Below are positions 26,690 through 35,816 of a stretch of DNA of 64,000 bases, in pieces. The stretch is from Flavobacterium psychrophilum (lineage in GTDB: Bacteria > Bacteroidota > Bacteroidia > Flavobacteriales > Flavobacteriaceae). The notes under the pieces were generated by a model that was given only the letters and a program-made list of their open reading frames with translations, did no database searches and had not been told where the DNA came from. Both the position numbers and the translations under genes were made by a program. The stretch's first letter is position 1, and every line of letters begins with the position of its first letter. Location of the stretch: assembly GCA_945874225.1 (NCBI GenBank), contig CAMCFT010000005.1, forward strand, positions 62,001 through 126,000. The letters run 5' to 3'.

Positions 26690-27640
26690 ATGAGTAAAAA
26701 AATTGGAATATTATTCGGAATGGAAGACACTTTTCCGCAAGCATTTATAGACAGAGTAAATTCAAAAAACGAAAAAGGAATCATTGCTGAAGCCGTTTCT
26801 ATTGATAAAGTAGTTCAAAATAAAGACAGTGAATATGCCGTGATTATTGATAGAATTTCACAAGATGTGCCGTTTTACAGAGCTTACTTAAAAAACGCTG
26901 CTTTGACGGGAACAAATGTCATCAACAACCCATTTTGGTGGAGTGCTGACGATAAATTTTTCAACAATGCATTGGCAGATACTTTAGGAGTTCCGTTACC
27001 CAACACGGTGATTCTTCCCTCGGCAGAACATCCAACAGATACCACTGGAAAATCTTTCCGTAACTTAAAATATCCAATGGATTGGCAAGGAATTTTTGAT
27101 TACATCGGTTTTCCTGCTTATATGAAACCGTATGCAGGTGGCGGTTGGAAAAATGTTTACCGATTAGAAAACAAGGAAGAATTCTGGGAAAAACATCAGG
27201 AAACAGGGCAATTAGTGATGATGTTACAGGAAGAAATTGTTTTTACAGAGTATTTTCGAGTGTATTGTTTGGGTTGTAAAGATGTTCGAATTATGCAATA
27301 TGAACCTAGAAATCCGCATCATTTGCGCTACGTGATTGACGGACCTGCGGTTGATAAAAAATTATTGGCCACCGTAAAAGACTATACTTTGAGACTTTGC
27401 AAAGGTTTGGGTTATGATTTTAACACCGTTGAATTTGCTGTTCGAGATGGAATTCCTTATGCGATTGATTTTGGCAATCCTGCTCCAGATGCAGAGTTGA
27501 CTTCCGTTGGAGCAGAAAATTTTGAATGGGTTGTAGAACATGCTGCAAAAATGGCAATCTCAGCTGCCAAAAAGCAGAAACCTGGAAAAATGAATTTAAC
27601 TTGGGGAACATTTATAAAAGATGCCGTTTCTGTTAAATAA
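26690..27640 (+). CDS. ATP-grasp ligase 1 of the amidoligase group
   Basis: The 316-residue protein is an ATP-grasp carboxylate-amine ligase of unknown substrate. The ATP-grasp pieces are visible: GIFDYIGFPAYMKPYAGGGWKNVYRL (with the Lys and Gly-rich loop), MMLQEEIVFTEYFRVYCLG, and NTVEFAVRDGIPYAIDFGNPAPDAE with Mg2+ ligands. The N-terminal Rossmann-like domain starts KKIGILFGMEDTFPQAFIDRVN. It lies 14 bases before the GCS2 ligase, so both enzymes probably act on the same product. Confidence 0.85.
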   Translation: MSKKIGILFGMEDTFPQAFIDRVNSKNEKGIIAEAVSIDKVVQNKDSEYAVIIDRISQDVPFYRAYLKNAALTGTNVINNPFWWSADDKFFNNALADTLGVPLPNTVILPSAEHPTDTTGKSFRNLKYPMDWQGIFDYIGFPAYMKPYAGGGWKNVYRLENKEEFWEKHQETGQLVMMLQEEIVFTEYFRVYCLGCKDVRIMQYEPRNPHHLRYVIDGPAVDKKLLATVKDYTLRLCKGLGYDFNTVEFAVRDGIPYAIDFGNPAPDAELTSVGAENFEWVVEHAAKMAISAAKKQKPGKMNLTWGTFIKDAVSVK

Positions 27641-27654
27641 TAATTATAATTATT

Positions 27655-28761
27655 ATGAAAAAATTACCTGTTTTTACACTTGGTGTTGAAGAAGAATATC
27701 AAATTATTGATCCAGTAACTAGAGATTTACGCTCGCATTTATCCAAAATTGTTGATGGAGCCAAAACAATATTAAACGAGCAGGTCAAAGCCGAAATGCA
27801 CCAATCTGTGGTTGAAGTTGGAACTAATATTTGTAAAAATGTCCAGGAAGCTGAGGCCGAAATCAAATCTTTAAGAGGTCATATCGTTGATTTAGCCGAT
27901 AAACAAGGACTAATTGTAGGTGGTGCGGGAACACATCCTTTTTCAAAATGGCAAGATCAGCCCATCACCGATGATCCTCGTTATCACAACATTGTCAACG
28001 AGTTGCAAGATGCTGCGCGTTCTAATTTAATTTTCGGAATGCATTGTCACGTTGGAATTGAAAACCGTGAAATTGGCTTGCAAATAATGAATCAAGCCTG
28101 TTATTTTTTGCCCCATATCTTTGCAATTTCTACTAATTCTCCTTTTTGGGAAGGAAGACAAACTGGTTATAAATCCTTTAGAACCAAAGTTTTCGATAAG
28201 TTTCCCAGAACTGGATTACCAGAATATTTTGATTCAGTTTCTTCCTATGATAATTTTCTGGAAACTTTGGTAAAAACCAATTGTATCGATAATCCAAAGA
28301 AAATTTGGTGGGATTTGCGCTTACATCCGTTTTATGACACCATTGAATTTCGTATTTGCGATATGTGTTTAACCGTTGATGAAACGATGTGTATTGTAGC
28401 CATTATTCAAGCAATCGTGGCCAAATTGTATAAATTATCCTTGCACAATATGAGTTTCAATGTCTACAGATTAGCGTTGATAAAAGAAAATAAATTCCGT
28501 GCTGCACGTTATGGAATTGAAGGCCACATGATTGATTTTGGTCTTCAAAAAGAAGTAGAAACTAAGATGCTCATCATCGAATTGCTTGAATTTGTTGATG
28601 ATGTTGTGGATGAATTGGGAAGTCGGGAACAAATCAATTACGTTTATGAAATTATGAAAAACGGTACCGGAGCTGACAAACAATTGGCTGTTTTTGAAAA
28701 TACAAATGACCTAACCAAGGTTGTTGATTTTATTACTGGAGAATTTACGAAGGGGCTTTAG
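27655..28761 (+). CDS. GCS2-family carboxylate-amine ligase (glutamate-cysteine ligase-like)
   Basis: The 368-residue protein belongs to the COG2170/YbdK branch of the glutamine-synthetase-like ligases. It has the start motif FTLGVEEEYQIIDPVTRDL, the core GMHCHVGIENREIG and WWDLRLHPFYDTIEFRICDMC with acidic metal ligands. YbdK-type enzymes have weak gamma-glutamylcysteine ligase activity in vitro, but no glutathione synthetase (gshB) is seen nearby. The neighbours (two + strand ATP-grasps and a glutamine amidotransferase) argue for a dedicated peptide or amide pathway. Confidence 0.88.
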   Translation: MKKLPVFTLGVEEEYQIIDPVTRDLRSHLSKIVDGAKTILNEQVKAEMHQSVVEVGTNICKNVQEAEAEIKSLRGHIVDLADKQGLIVGGAGTHPFSKWQDQPITDDPRYHNIVNELQDAARSNLIFGMHCHVGIENREIGLQIMNQACYFLPHIFAISTNSPFWEGRQTGYKSFRTKVFDKFPRTGLPEYFDSVSSYDNFLETLVKTNCIDNPKKIWWDLRLHPFYDTIEFRICDMCLTVDETMCIVAIIQAIVAKLYKLSLHNMSFNVYRLALIKENKFRAARYGIEGHMIDFGLQKEVETKMLIIELLEFVDDVVDELGSREQINYVYEIMKNGTGADKQLAVFENTNDLTKVVDFITGEFTKGL

Positions 28762-28786
28762 ATTTTGGATTGAAGAGTAACGATTT

Positions 28787-28817
28787 TTGATTTCAGATTT
28801 TAAAATCAATACCTTTG
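28787..28817 (+). promoter_or_regulatory. Promoter for the glutamine amidotransferase gene
   Basis: TTG at 28787-28789, a 20-base spacer and TACCTTTG at 28810-28817 fit the Bacteroidota -33/-7 consensus exactly. The ATG at 28841 follows 23 bases later. The amidotransferase can therefore be expressed separately from the upstream ligases. Confidence 0.75.
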
Positions 28818-28840
28818 CAAATTAATTATTAACACCAATA

Positions 28841-29671
28841 ATGAATAATAATACCATAAAAATTGCGGTTTTAGATATGTACAATGGCGAACCTAATCAG
28901 GGAATGCGCTGTATCATTGATATTATCAACCGTTTCAATCAAATTGTCACCTTTCAAATTTTTGACGTCAGAGGTAAATCAGAAATGCCGGATATTAAAA
29001 AATTCGATATTTATATCTCGACAGGCGGTCCTGGAAATCCATTGATTGGCGATGGAAATTGGGATACAAAATACTACAATTTCATTGACGAATTGACCAA
29101 ATGGAATACAGAAAACACTGTAAAAAAACATGTTTTATTCATTTGTCATTCGTTTCAAATGGCTTGCAAACACTTTGGCTTAGCCGAAATCACCAAGCGA
29201 CACGATACCTCTTTTGGAGTTATGACCATTCACAAAACTAAAGAAGGTCTTGAAGATCCTCTTTTTGACGGTCTTGGAGATCCATTTTATGCTATTGATT
29301 CCAGAGATTATCAGGTGGTACAGCCAAAATTGAGTGTTTTTAAGAAAAAAGGTGCTAAAATTATTTCTTTGGAAAAAATCAGGGATTATGTTCAATATGA
29401 AAGAGCGATTATGGCGGTTCGTTTTTCAGACTATTTTGTGGGAACTCAATTTCATCCAGAAGCTGACCCAATCAGTTTTATTTCCAATTTGAGAAATATA
29501 GAATCCAAAGAAAAAATCAAAAAAATGAAGGGCAATACCAAATTCCGGAATATGCTCGAAGATTTATTGGACGATGATAAAATTTACAGAACCAATGAAA
29601 CTTTGATTCCTAATTTCCTTCGAATTGCCATCAACGATTTGATGAAAACCAAGAAAACGCTGTCGAATTAA
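28841..29671 (+). CDS. Class I glutamine amidotransferase
   Basis: The 276-residue protein resembles the GMP-synthase-type glutaminase domain, which releases ammonia from glutamine. The oxyanion strand STGGPGNPL is followed by the nucleophile Cys in LFICHSFQMACKHFG, and the His-Glu pair in GTQFHPEADP. A 70-residue C-terminal extension (FRNMLEDLLDDDKIYRTNETLIPNFLRIAINDL) is specific to this family. No synthase domain is fused, so the ammonia probably goes to one of the neighbouring ligases. Confidence 0.87.
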   Translation: MNNNTIKIAVLDMYNGEPNQGMRCIIDIINRFNQIVTFQIFDVRGKSEMPDIKKFDIYISTGGPGNPLIGDGNWDTKYYNFIDELTKWNTENTVKKHVLFICHSFQMACKHFGLAEITKRHDTSFGVMTIHKTKEGLEDPLFDGLGDPFYAIDSRDYQVVQPKLSVFKKKGAKIISLEKIRDYVQYERAIMAVRFSDYFVGTQFHPEADPISFISNLRNIESKEKIKKMKGNTKFRNMLEDLLDDDKIYRTNETLIPNFLRIAINDLMKTKKTLSN

Positions 29672-29698
29672 AAGGTATTTAGAATTATATAAATGTCC

Positions 29699-29819
29699 GC
29701 TAAGAGGACTTCATTTTAGAACTCAAACCTTTATAAAATTTTGCCACGAATTACACGAATTGTCACTAATTTTTTAAAAATTAAAACAGGAATTCGTGGA
29801 AATTCGTGTAATTCGTGGC
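29699..29819. repeat. CCACGAATTACACGAAT inverted-repeat element, copy 1
   Basis: A long imperfect inverted repeat (29743-29819) opens with GCCACGAATTACACGAATTG and closes with its reverse AATTCGTGTAATTCGTGGC. The same unit recurs at 35696-35770 and 60964-61049. The left flank from GCTAAG at 29699 through CTTTATAAAATTTT also resembles the left flank of the 60964 copy, so the mobile unit is longer than the hairpin. The remainder of the 29672-29926 spacer has no gene. Confidence 0.88.
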
Positions 29820-29926
29820 TGAAAAATTAATTAGTATTAGTAAAGAATAGTTTTTTAGAATTAAGTATCAAGAAACACTTGAATTCAACACACTATTCTT
29901 AATACTTTTATCTTAATATATTTAAA

Positions 29927-31117
29927 ATGATTGAAAAATACAGACAACTTTTTAATTCCCAATTTACTGACAAAAAGTATCAGGAATTCAAGGACGATAT
30001 TGCTTCTGATTTTGATTATGCACCCACTTTTCGAATTGGAGAAACTCCTTTTTTTATCTCCAATGAGTTAAAAGCACAAATGCTGGAAGGTTGCGCTGAC
30101 ATCATAAAATTGATTCAACAGAAAGACTTTAAAAAGCTTACAAATAAATCATTAGAACTCAATCATAATGTTCCCAACGAAGACGAACACACCACTTTCT
30201 TAGCCATTGATTTTGGAATTTGCGAAGAAAATGGAGCAGTTGTTCCCAAATTAATTGAAGTTCAAGGATTTCCTTCTTTGTATAATTACCAGATTAATTT
30301 ATACGAAAAATTCAAGAATCATTATCCGTTTCTGAAGGATTTGACGCCATTTATCAATGACATAACACCTAAGGAATATCTCGAAACACTGGAAGATGTA
30401 ATTTGCAACAATCATCCAAAAGAAAATGTAATTCTGTTGGAAATTGAGCCCGAAAATCAAAATACTAAAATCGATTTTTATTATTGTCGAAGAGACCTTG
30501 GCATACCGATAGTTTGTGTCACCGATATAATAAAAAAAGGCAAGCAACTTTTCTACAAAAATGAAAACGGCCAAGAAATACGTGTCAAACGAATCTATAA
30601 TCGGGTGATTTTTGACGAATTGGATTTGCGAACCGATTTGAAACTGAATTTCCATTTCTCAGAAGATCTTGACGTGGAATGGGCCGGACATCCTAACTGG
30701 TTTTTCAGAATCAGCAAGTTTATTTTGCCTTTTTTGAAAGGGAAGTATTTTATAGAAACTACTTTGTTAAGCGACTTAAAACAAATTCCAGAAGATTTAG
30801 AAAATTATGTATTGAAACCTTTGTTTTCTTTCTCAGGTTCCGGCGTAATATTTCACGTAAAAAAGGAAGATATTGAAGCTGTGGTCGAAAAAGAACTATA
30901 CATTCTCCAGAAAAAGGTAAATTATATTCCCATCGTGCAATCTCCCGACGGAAAAGTAAAAGCCGAAGTTCGTGTACTTTGTGTCTGGAAAAAAGAAGAT
31001 GCCGCTCCTACTCTACTCTGCAACTTGGTGCGATTGAGCCGTGGCGAAATGATTGGCGTGAAATTCAATAAAGATAAAGATTGGGTTGGTGGAACTTTGG
31101 GTTTGTTTGAGAGATAG
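29927..31117 (+). CDS. ATP-grasp ligase 2 of the amidoligase group
   Basis: The 396-residue protein has an ATP-grasp fold in its C-terminal half: ENYVLKPLFSFSGSGVIFHVKKED carries the phosphate-binding loop, and IVQSPDGKVKAEVRVLCVWKKED and RLSRGEMIGVKFNKDKDWVGG follow. The N-terminal half (TFRIGETPFFISNELKAQMLEGCADIIKL; FLAIDFGICEENGAVVPKLIEVQGFPSLYNYQ) resembles glutathionylspermidine-synthase-like ATP-grasps more than RimK. It follows repeat copy 1 and converges on the M1 peptidase gene with 16 bases between. The substrate is unknown. Confidence 0.8.
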   Translation: MIEKYRQLFNSQFTDKKYQEFKDDIASDFDYAPTFRIGETPFFISNELKAQMLEGCADIIKLIQQKDFKKLTNKSLELNHNVPNEDEHTTFLAIDFGICEENGAVVPKLIEVQGFPSLYNYQINLYEKFKNHYPFLKDLTPFINDITPKEYLETLEDVICNNHPKENVILLEIEPENQNTKIDFYYCRRDLGIPIVCVTDIIKKGKQLFYKNENGQEIRVKRIYNRVIFDELDLRTDLKLNFHFSEDLDVEWAGHPNWFFRISKFILPFLKGKYFIETTLLSDLKQIPEDLENYVLKPLFSFSGSGVIFHVKKEDIEAVVEKELYILQKKVNYIPIVQSPDGKVKAEVRVLCVWKKEDAAPTLLCNLVRLSRGEMIGVKFNKDKDWVGGTLGLFER

Positions 31118-31133
31118 AAATCTCTAATTATAA

Positions 31134-32786
31134 TCACTTACCCTTCAATACATTCACATAAAAATTCTTATCCACTTCCACTTTCAAATCTTTCGCAGTT
31201 TGTGGCAAAATAGTCCATTCTGCTTGAGGTTTCAGCCATTGTTCTTTTCCGTTCAAAGTTACTTTTACAGGAATATTGAAACCGGGAACACAATTGTTCC
31301 ATCGATATGAAAGGATATTATCTTTGAATTTATATTCAAAAGTCGGGATTCTGATATCTCTCAAATATTGGTCAAAAAACGGAGCTAAATCGAGTCCAAC
31401 GTTTTTGCTTAAATAATCCTCGATTTGTTTTGTCGTAACGGTTTGGTGGTAAAATGTGCTGTTCAATCCTCTTAAAATTGTTCTCCATTTTTCGTCGTCA
31501 TTCAAGATTTGGCGCAGCGTATGCAACATATTTCCGCCTTTATTGTACATATCGCCAGAACCTTCGTTGTTTACATCGTAATGTCCAATAATTGGTTTGT
31601 CATTTTCGATACTATTTCTTAAACCCCTAACATATTCAGCACCAGCTTCTTTTCCATAGTAATATTCTACAAAAAGACTTTCAGAATAGTTGGTAAAACT
31701 CTCGTGAATCCACATATCGGCAATGTCTTTATAGGTGATATTATTGGCAAACCATTCGTGCCCCGATTCATGGATAATGATAAAATCGAATTTTAATCCC
31801 CAACCCGTTCCACTTAAATCTGTTCCTCGATAACCGTTTTTGAAACCATTTCCATAAGTAACACTGCTTTGATGTTCCATTCCTAAATATGGAGCTTCAA
31901 CAAGCTTGTAACTGTCTTCATAAAAAGGATATGGACCAAACCAATGTTCGAAAGCTTTCAGCATTCGTGACGCATCCTTGAATTGGATTTTGGCTTTTTC
32001 CAAATTATCTCTCAACACATAATATTCGCAATCTAAATCGCCTTTTTCTCCAGAGAAAACTTCGGAAAAAGAAACATAATCGCCTATGTTTATATTTACG
32101 CCATAATTATTGATGGGATTTGAAACATACCAATTGAATGTTCTAGTTCCATCTTTCATATCAATAACACTTTGCAAACGGCCATTGGAAACATCCGTCA
32201 AATTTTTGGGAACATTCACACTGATGAGCATATCGTCCACTTCGTCATACATATGATCTTTGTTGGGCCACCAAACACTTGCGCCCAATCCTTGACAGGT
32301 CGAAGCGATAAACGGTTTTCCATTAGTGTCTTTGCTCCAGGTAATTCCTCCATCCCAAGGCGGACGAACGGCGATTTTAGGTTTACCACCATAAAAAACA
32401 GTGAGTTCTTTTATTTCATTAACATTTTGCGGTGCAACCAAATCAATATAAAAGACATTGCCGTCTCTTTGATATTTTAATTCCTTGCCATCTTGCGTTA
32501 CTTTGCTAATTTTTAAAGGTTCTTGAAGATCAATTTGCATTCGGTTATAAGAATTCAAAACCTTGTATCGAATGGTATTCGAACCCGAAATTGTGCTATC
32601 ACTGGGATTTACCTTGATGTCAAGATGGTAATATTTCACGTCCCACCAAGCTCTTTCCTTAGTAATGCTTCCTCGCAAAGTATCCTGATGTGTGAAAACC
32701 GTTTCTGATTTGCCCATAAGTCCCTGAGCATTTGTAGTATTAGTGATAAGAAATGCAATAAAAACAATGCTTACATATTTGTTCAT
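31134..32786 (-). CDS. M1-family zinc aminopeptidase, secreted
   Basis: From the ATG at 32786 the protein has 550 residues and a signal peptide (MNKYVSIVFIAFLITNTTNAQ, cleavage after TNA). The M1 signature is complete: GMEHQSSVTYG in place of GAMEN, the zinc site HESGHEWFANN and the second glutamate in WIHESFTNYSESLFVEYYYG. A short C-terminal domain ends YVNVLKGK. It would trim N-terminal residues from peptides outside the cytoplasm. It neighbours three ligases, so it may process or recycle their product, but a general nutrition role is equally possible. Confidence 0.9.
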   Translation of the reverse strand: MNKYVSIVFIAFLITNTTNAQGLMGKSETVFTHQDTLRGSITKERAWWDVKYYHLDIKVNPSDSTISGSNTIRYKVLNSYNRMQIDLQEPLKISKVTQDGKELKYQRDGNVFYIDLVAPQNVNEIKELTVFYGGKPKIAVRPPWDGGITWSKDTNGKPFIASTCQGLGASVWWPNKDHMYDEVDDMLISVNVPKNLTDVSNGRLQSVIDMKDGTRTFNWYVSNPINNYGVNINIGDYVSFSEVFSGEKGDLDCEYYVLRDNLEKAKIQFKDASRMLKAFEHWFGPYPFYEDSYKLVEAPYLGMEHQSSVTYGNGFKNGYRGTDLSGTGWGLKFDFIIIHESGHEWFANNITYKDIADMWIHESFTNYSESLFVEYYYGKEAGAEYVRGLRNSIENDKPIIGHYDVNNEGSGDMYNKGGNMLHTLRQILNDDEKWRTILRGLNSTFYHQTVTTKQIEDYLSKNVGLDLAPFFDQYLRDIRIPTFEYKFKDNILSYRWNNCVPGFNIPVKVTLNGKEQWLKPQAEWTILPQTAKDLKVEVDKNFYVNVLKGK

Positions 32787-32852
32787 GGATTTAAAATAAA
32801 AAGTTATTTTTAGCAAGTAGATAAAATTTAATTATAATTTTTTTGTCTGAAA

Positions 32853-32928
32853 TTTGTCATTTCGACGAAGGAGAAATCTCATTTGTTGCTCTCTTTATGT
32901 GATTTCTCCTGTTGGTCGAAATGACAAA
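32853..32928. repeat. GTCATTTCGAC inverted repeat
   Basis: TTTGTCATTTCGAC at the left and GTCGAAATGACAAA at the right form 14-base perfect arms. Between them GAGAAATC and GATTTCTC also pair. I recall elements of this type as frequent in flavobacterial intergenic regions. It lies between the M1 gene start and the ATP-grasp 3 stop. Confidence 0.85.
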
Positions 32929-32938
32929 ACACAACCTA

Positions 32939-34153
32939 TTAATGCAACTTCTCGACTTTTTTTTGTTCAACAACGGCAGCAAAATCAGCAGTTAAGCGAT
33001 TGGCATAATCGTTCAATAATTCTAAAACGCGTTCTCTCGAATCCGATTTTACAATCAGTCCGGCGTGATAATCCAAAGGAACCCTGAAACAAACTTCCGG
33101 ATCCGAAAATGAAGACAAATCAGGATGTTGAAACTTTGACAAAGTCAATACAATTCCGGCATATTTTTTTTTACCTTTTGGCAAAGTGTATTTAGTTCCT
33201 TTTACCAATGCATCTTCAATTGCTGCCCATTCTTTCCAAAGGTTGATGTTCGAAGCTTCGGCAACCATTTCAGCGAGATGTGCTCCACCCACTCGGGAAG
33301 AAGTTTCCAGAAAATAGATTTTTCCATCATCCTTACATTTAATATATTCTGAATGTGCTGCTCCGTGTTTCAATCCAAATCCTTTTATAACCTGTTCATT
33401 TACGGCTTTAATTGCTTTGTCATCATCCGAATCATACTCGATATTGGCACTTCTGAAAATACCGCCACCTTGCGAAATTTCCATTGGAGTCGTCAGATAT
33501 TTAGAGGTAATGCTAAAGAGTATTTTACTATTTAAAACCAAACTATCGCAATGGTACACATCGCCGGGGCGAAATTGTTCCAATAAATATTTGAAGCGAT
33601 TATTCCCCATTTCGTTGATGTGAATCCACAAACTTTCCTTATCAAACACTTTTATAATCCCAGAAGCAGAAGCCTCAGATCGTGGTTTCAAAACCCAAGG
33701 AGCAGAAATTGTGTCAGCAAACGTATTGATGTCGTGATCATTAAATAACGAGCAGAAATTAGGATTTGAAATTCCGCAACTTTTGGCTCTCATTCGCATT
33801 GCCAATTTATCCCTGAAATAACGACCTGTTGTTTGTCCCATTCCGTCAATCCGAAGATTTTCGCGCAGATAGGTTGCTTTTTCCACATCATAATCGTCTA
33901 ATGATACGATGGCATCAATTTTATTGGATTTCATCAAATTGCCAACGCCCAGCAACAAATGCTCTAAATTCCAATCTATATCTTGACCCGCCATATAGAA
34001 AACTTCGTCTATGTGGTCAAAAGGCCAAGGTTTATCTCTCAATTTTTCGCTAGTTATCAGATAGACTTTGTTGCCCAAATTTTTTAAATGGATTAAAAAA
34101 TCAGCGCCTTTGAAATAATTTGAGATACAAATGAAAGTTTTAGAGTTTTCCAT
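32939..34153 (-). CDS. ATP-grasp ligase 3 of the amidoligase group
   Basis: The 404-residue protein is an ATP-grasp of the carbamoyl-phosphate/biotin-carboxylase-like branch. APWVLKPRSEASASGIIKVFDKES is the ATP-binding loop, QFRPGDVYHCDSLVLNSKILF the middle strand, and HSEYIKCKDDGKIYFLETSSRVGGAHLAEM holds the Mg2+ ligands. It starts with a Rossmann-like domain (TFICISNYFKGADFLIHLKNLG). It lies in a - strand run with M1, M17 and esterase genes. It would join a carboxylate to an amine; the substrate is unknown. Confidence 0.86.
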   Translation of the reverse strand: MENSKTFICISNYFKGADFLIHLKNLGNKVYLITSEKLRDKPWPFDHIDEVFYMAGQDIDWNLEHLLLGVGNLMKSNKIDAIVSLDDYDVEKATYLRENLRIDGMGQTTGRYFRDKLAMRMRAKSCGISNPNFCSLFNDHDINTFADTISAPWVLKPRSEASASGIIKVFDKESLWIHINEMGNNRFKYLLEQFRPGDVYHCDSLVLNSKILFSITSKYLTTPMEISQGGGIFRSANIEYDSDDDKAIKAVNEQVIKGFGLKHGAAHSEYIKCKDDGKIYFLETSSRVGGAHLAEMVAEASNINLWKEWAAIEDALVKGTKYTLPKGKKKYAGIVLTLSKFQHPDLSSFSDPEVCFRVPLDYHAGLIVKSDSRERVLELLNDYANRLTADFAAVVEQKKVEKLH

Positions 34154-34185
34154 AAAATATATTTTTAACGTTCTTTAATTCCCGT

Positions 34186-35628
34186 TTAGGGGTTAGTGGT
34201 TAAATTTTCAATGAATTTAGTCAATAAATGAACACCATACGCCGTTGCGTGTTTGCTTTTAGCAAATTCATCATCACCAAAAGCAACTCCAGCAATATCA
34301 AGATGCGCCCAAGCTTTGTGTTCTTCGGTGAAATATTCCAAGAATTTAGCTGCTGAAATGGCTCCGGCAACTGGTTTTCCGCTGTAATTTTTCACGTCGG
34401 CAATATCGCTTTCTATGTCTTGCTTGTAGCAATCCCAAAGTGGCAATTGCCATAATCGTTCTCCAATGGCATCACCTGACTGTTGCAATTTCTTCGAAAT
34501 AGCTTCATTGTTGGTAAATAATGCAGCACAATCGTATCCAAAAGTCCCCACGGCACTTCCTGTCAATGTTGCAATATCAACAATAAATTCGGGTTTGAAA
34601 TTCTTGATTAAATAGGACAAACCATCGGCCAAAATCAATCTTCCTTCGGCATCAGTGTCAATAATTTCTATGGAATGTCCGCTATAGCTTTGGATAACAT
34701 CACTAGGATAAAACGATTTTGCATCTACCGAATTTTCGGCGCAAGGCACAATCGCAGTCACTTTTACAGGCAATTTTAAATCCGCAATCAGCTGCATTGC
34801 TCCAAAAACTGCAGCGCCACCCGCCATATCACATTTCATATGCAACATTCCGGAAGTTTTTATATTCAATCCGCCTGTGTCAAAAGTGATTCCTTTACCC
34901 ACCAAACCTACATGCTTTGTTTTAGCATTCGCATTTTCGGGAACATATTTCATAATGACAAATTGAGGCTCTTCGTCGCTTCCTTTTCCAACAGATAAAA
35001 AAGCTTCTAATCCTGCTTTTTTAGAAGCTTCGAAACCTAAAGTCTCCACCTCAAAACCGAATTTTTCCCCGCTTTCGTTAGCCCAATTGGACAAGTATTT
35101 AGGTGTGACCACATTTGGAGGTAAATCGACTAAATGTAGTATTTCGAGTTGAGCTTTGGCAATTTTTATTGCTTTAGAAACTGTTTCAGAAGTGTCTGTT
35201 TTGGAGATAAGAGATAGTTCAAAATCATCATTCAAAAACGGATGTTTCTCCGTTTTCTTGAAATGACCCAAATCGTAAGTTCCTAAATATAGTCCAGAAA
35301 TAGAAGCTTCAACTTGTTCTGAAGTAAATTGTTCCGGTATAACCAATGCCACATTCGAACTAAATGATTCTTTTTGTTTTGATGCAATTCTTCGGAAAGT
35401 AGTTTTCAATGATTTATAATCGATGTCTTTTCCTAACCCAATAAAAATATGGGTGCAATCGTATTTTTCGACCAAATAATGTGTGTCTTTTTTTCCATAA
35501 AACACTTTTGAATGAACAGAAACTCCGTGGAATTCAATTGGAACCAGACTTTTAACATAAGTTTCGAAAACAGGAATTAATAATGTTCCTGAAAATCCTT
35601 CTAGATTTTGAATTGTATTTGTTTTCAT
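34186..35628 (-). CDS. M17 leucyl aminopeptidase family protein
   Basis: From the ATG at 35628 the product has 480 residues. A longer frame to 35700 reads into a repeat element and is rejected. The M17 metal-site residues are present: GKGITFDTGGLNIKTSGMLHMKCDMAGGAAVFGAM and DTDAEGRLILADGLSYL (usually NTDAEGRL). It is cytoplasmic with no signal peptide, and is an Mn2+/Zn2+-dependent hexameric exopeptidase. Its place 33 bases upstream of ATP-grasp 3 suggests co-transcription with the amidoligase genes. Confidence 0.9.
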   Translation of the reverse strand: MKTNTIQNLEGFSGTLLIPVFETYVKSLVPIEFHGVSVHSKVFYGKKDTHYLVEKYDCTHIFIGLGKDIDYKSLKTTFRRIASKQKESFSSNVALVIPEQFTSEQVEASISGLYLGTYDLGHFKKTEKHPFLNDDFELSLISKTDTSETVSKAIKIAKAQLEILHLVDLPPNVVTPKYLSNWANESGEKFGFEVETLGFEASKKAGLEAFLSVGKGSDEEPQFVIMKYVPENANAKTKHVGLVGKGITFDTGGLNIKTSGMLHMKCDMAGGAAVFGAMQLIADLKLPVKVTAIVPCAENSVDAKSFYPSDVIQSYSGHSIEIIDTDAEGRLILADGLSYLIKNFKPEFIVDIATLTGSAVGTFGYDCAALFTNNEAISKKLQQSGDAIGERLWQLPLWDCYKQDIESDIADVKNYSGKPVAGAISAAKFLEYFTEEHKAWAHLDIAGVAFGDDEFAKSKHATAYGVHLLTKFIENLTTNP

Positions 35629-35695
35629 TATTACTTTTATAATTTTTAGTTTTACCTCGAATCTATTGGGCAAATTAGTTTTAATAAAAAAATAA

Positions 35696-35770
35696 GCCAC
35701 GAATTACACGAATTGCCACAAATTTCTAAATTATTAAAAATAATTCGTGAAAATTCGTGCAATTCGTGGC
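35696..35770. repeat. CCACGAATTACACGAAT inverted-repeat element, copy 2
   Basis: This copy has the same outer arms as the 29743 and 60964 copies (GCCACGAATTACACGAATTG and AATTCGTGCAATTCGTGGC) around an AT-rich centre. It separates the aminopeptidase start from the esterase stop. Its sequence creates the spurious N-terminal extension of the aminopeptidase reading frame. Confidence 0.88.
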
Positions 35771-35816
35771 TAAAAAATTGTGTTAACCATAATTTTAGAC
35801 GCGATAAATTTTGTCT

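Noticed and set aside
29743-29819. CRISPR repeat unit
   Set aside because: Copies are far apart, single and palindromic, with no spacers or cas genes.
35629-35700. 24-residue extension of the M17 aminopeptidase
   Set aside because: It reads into an inverted-repeat element and the ATG at 35628 fits the family.
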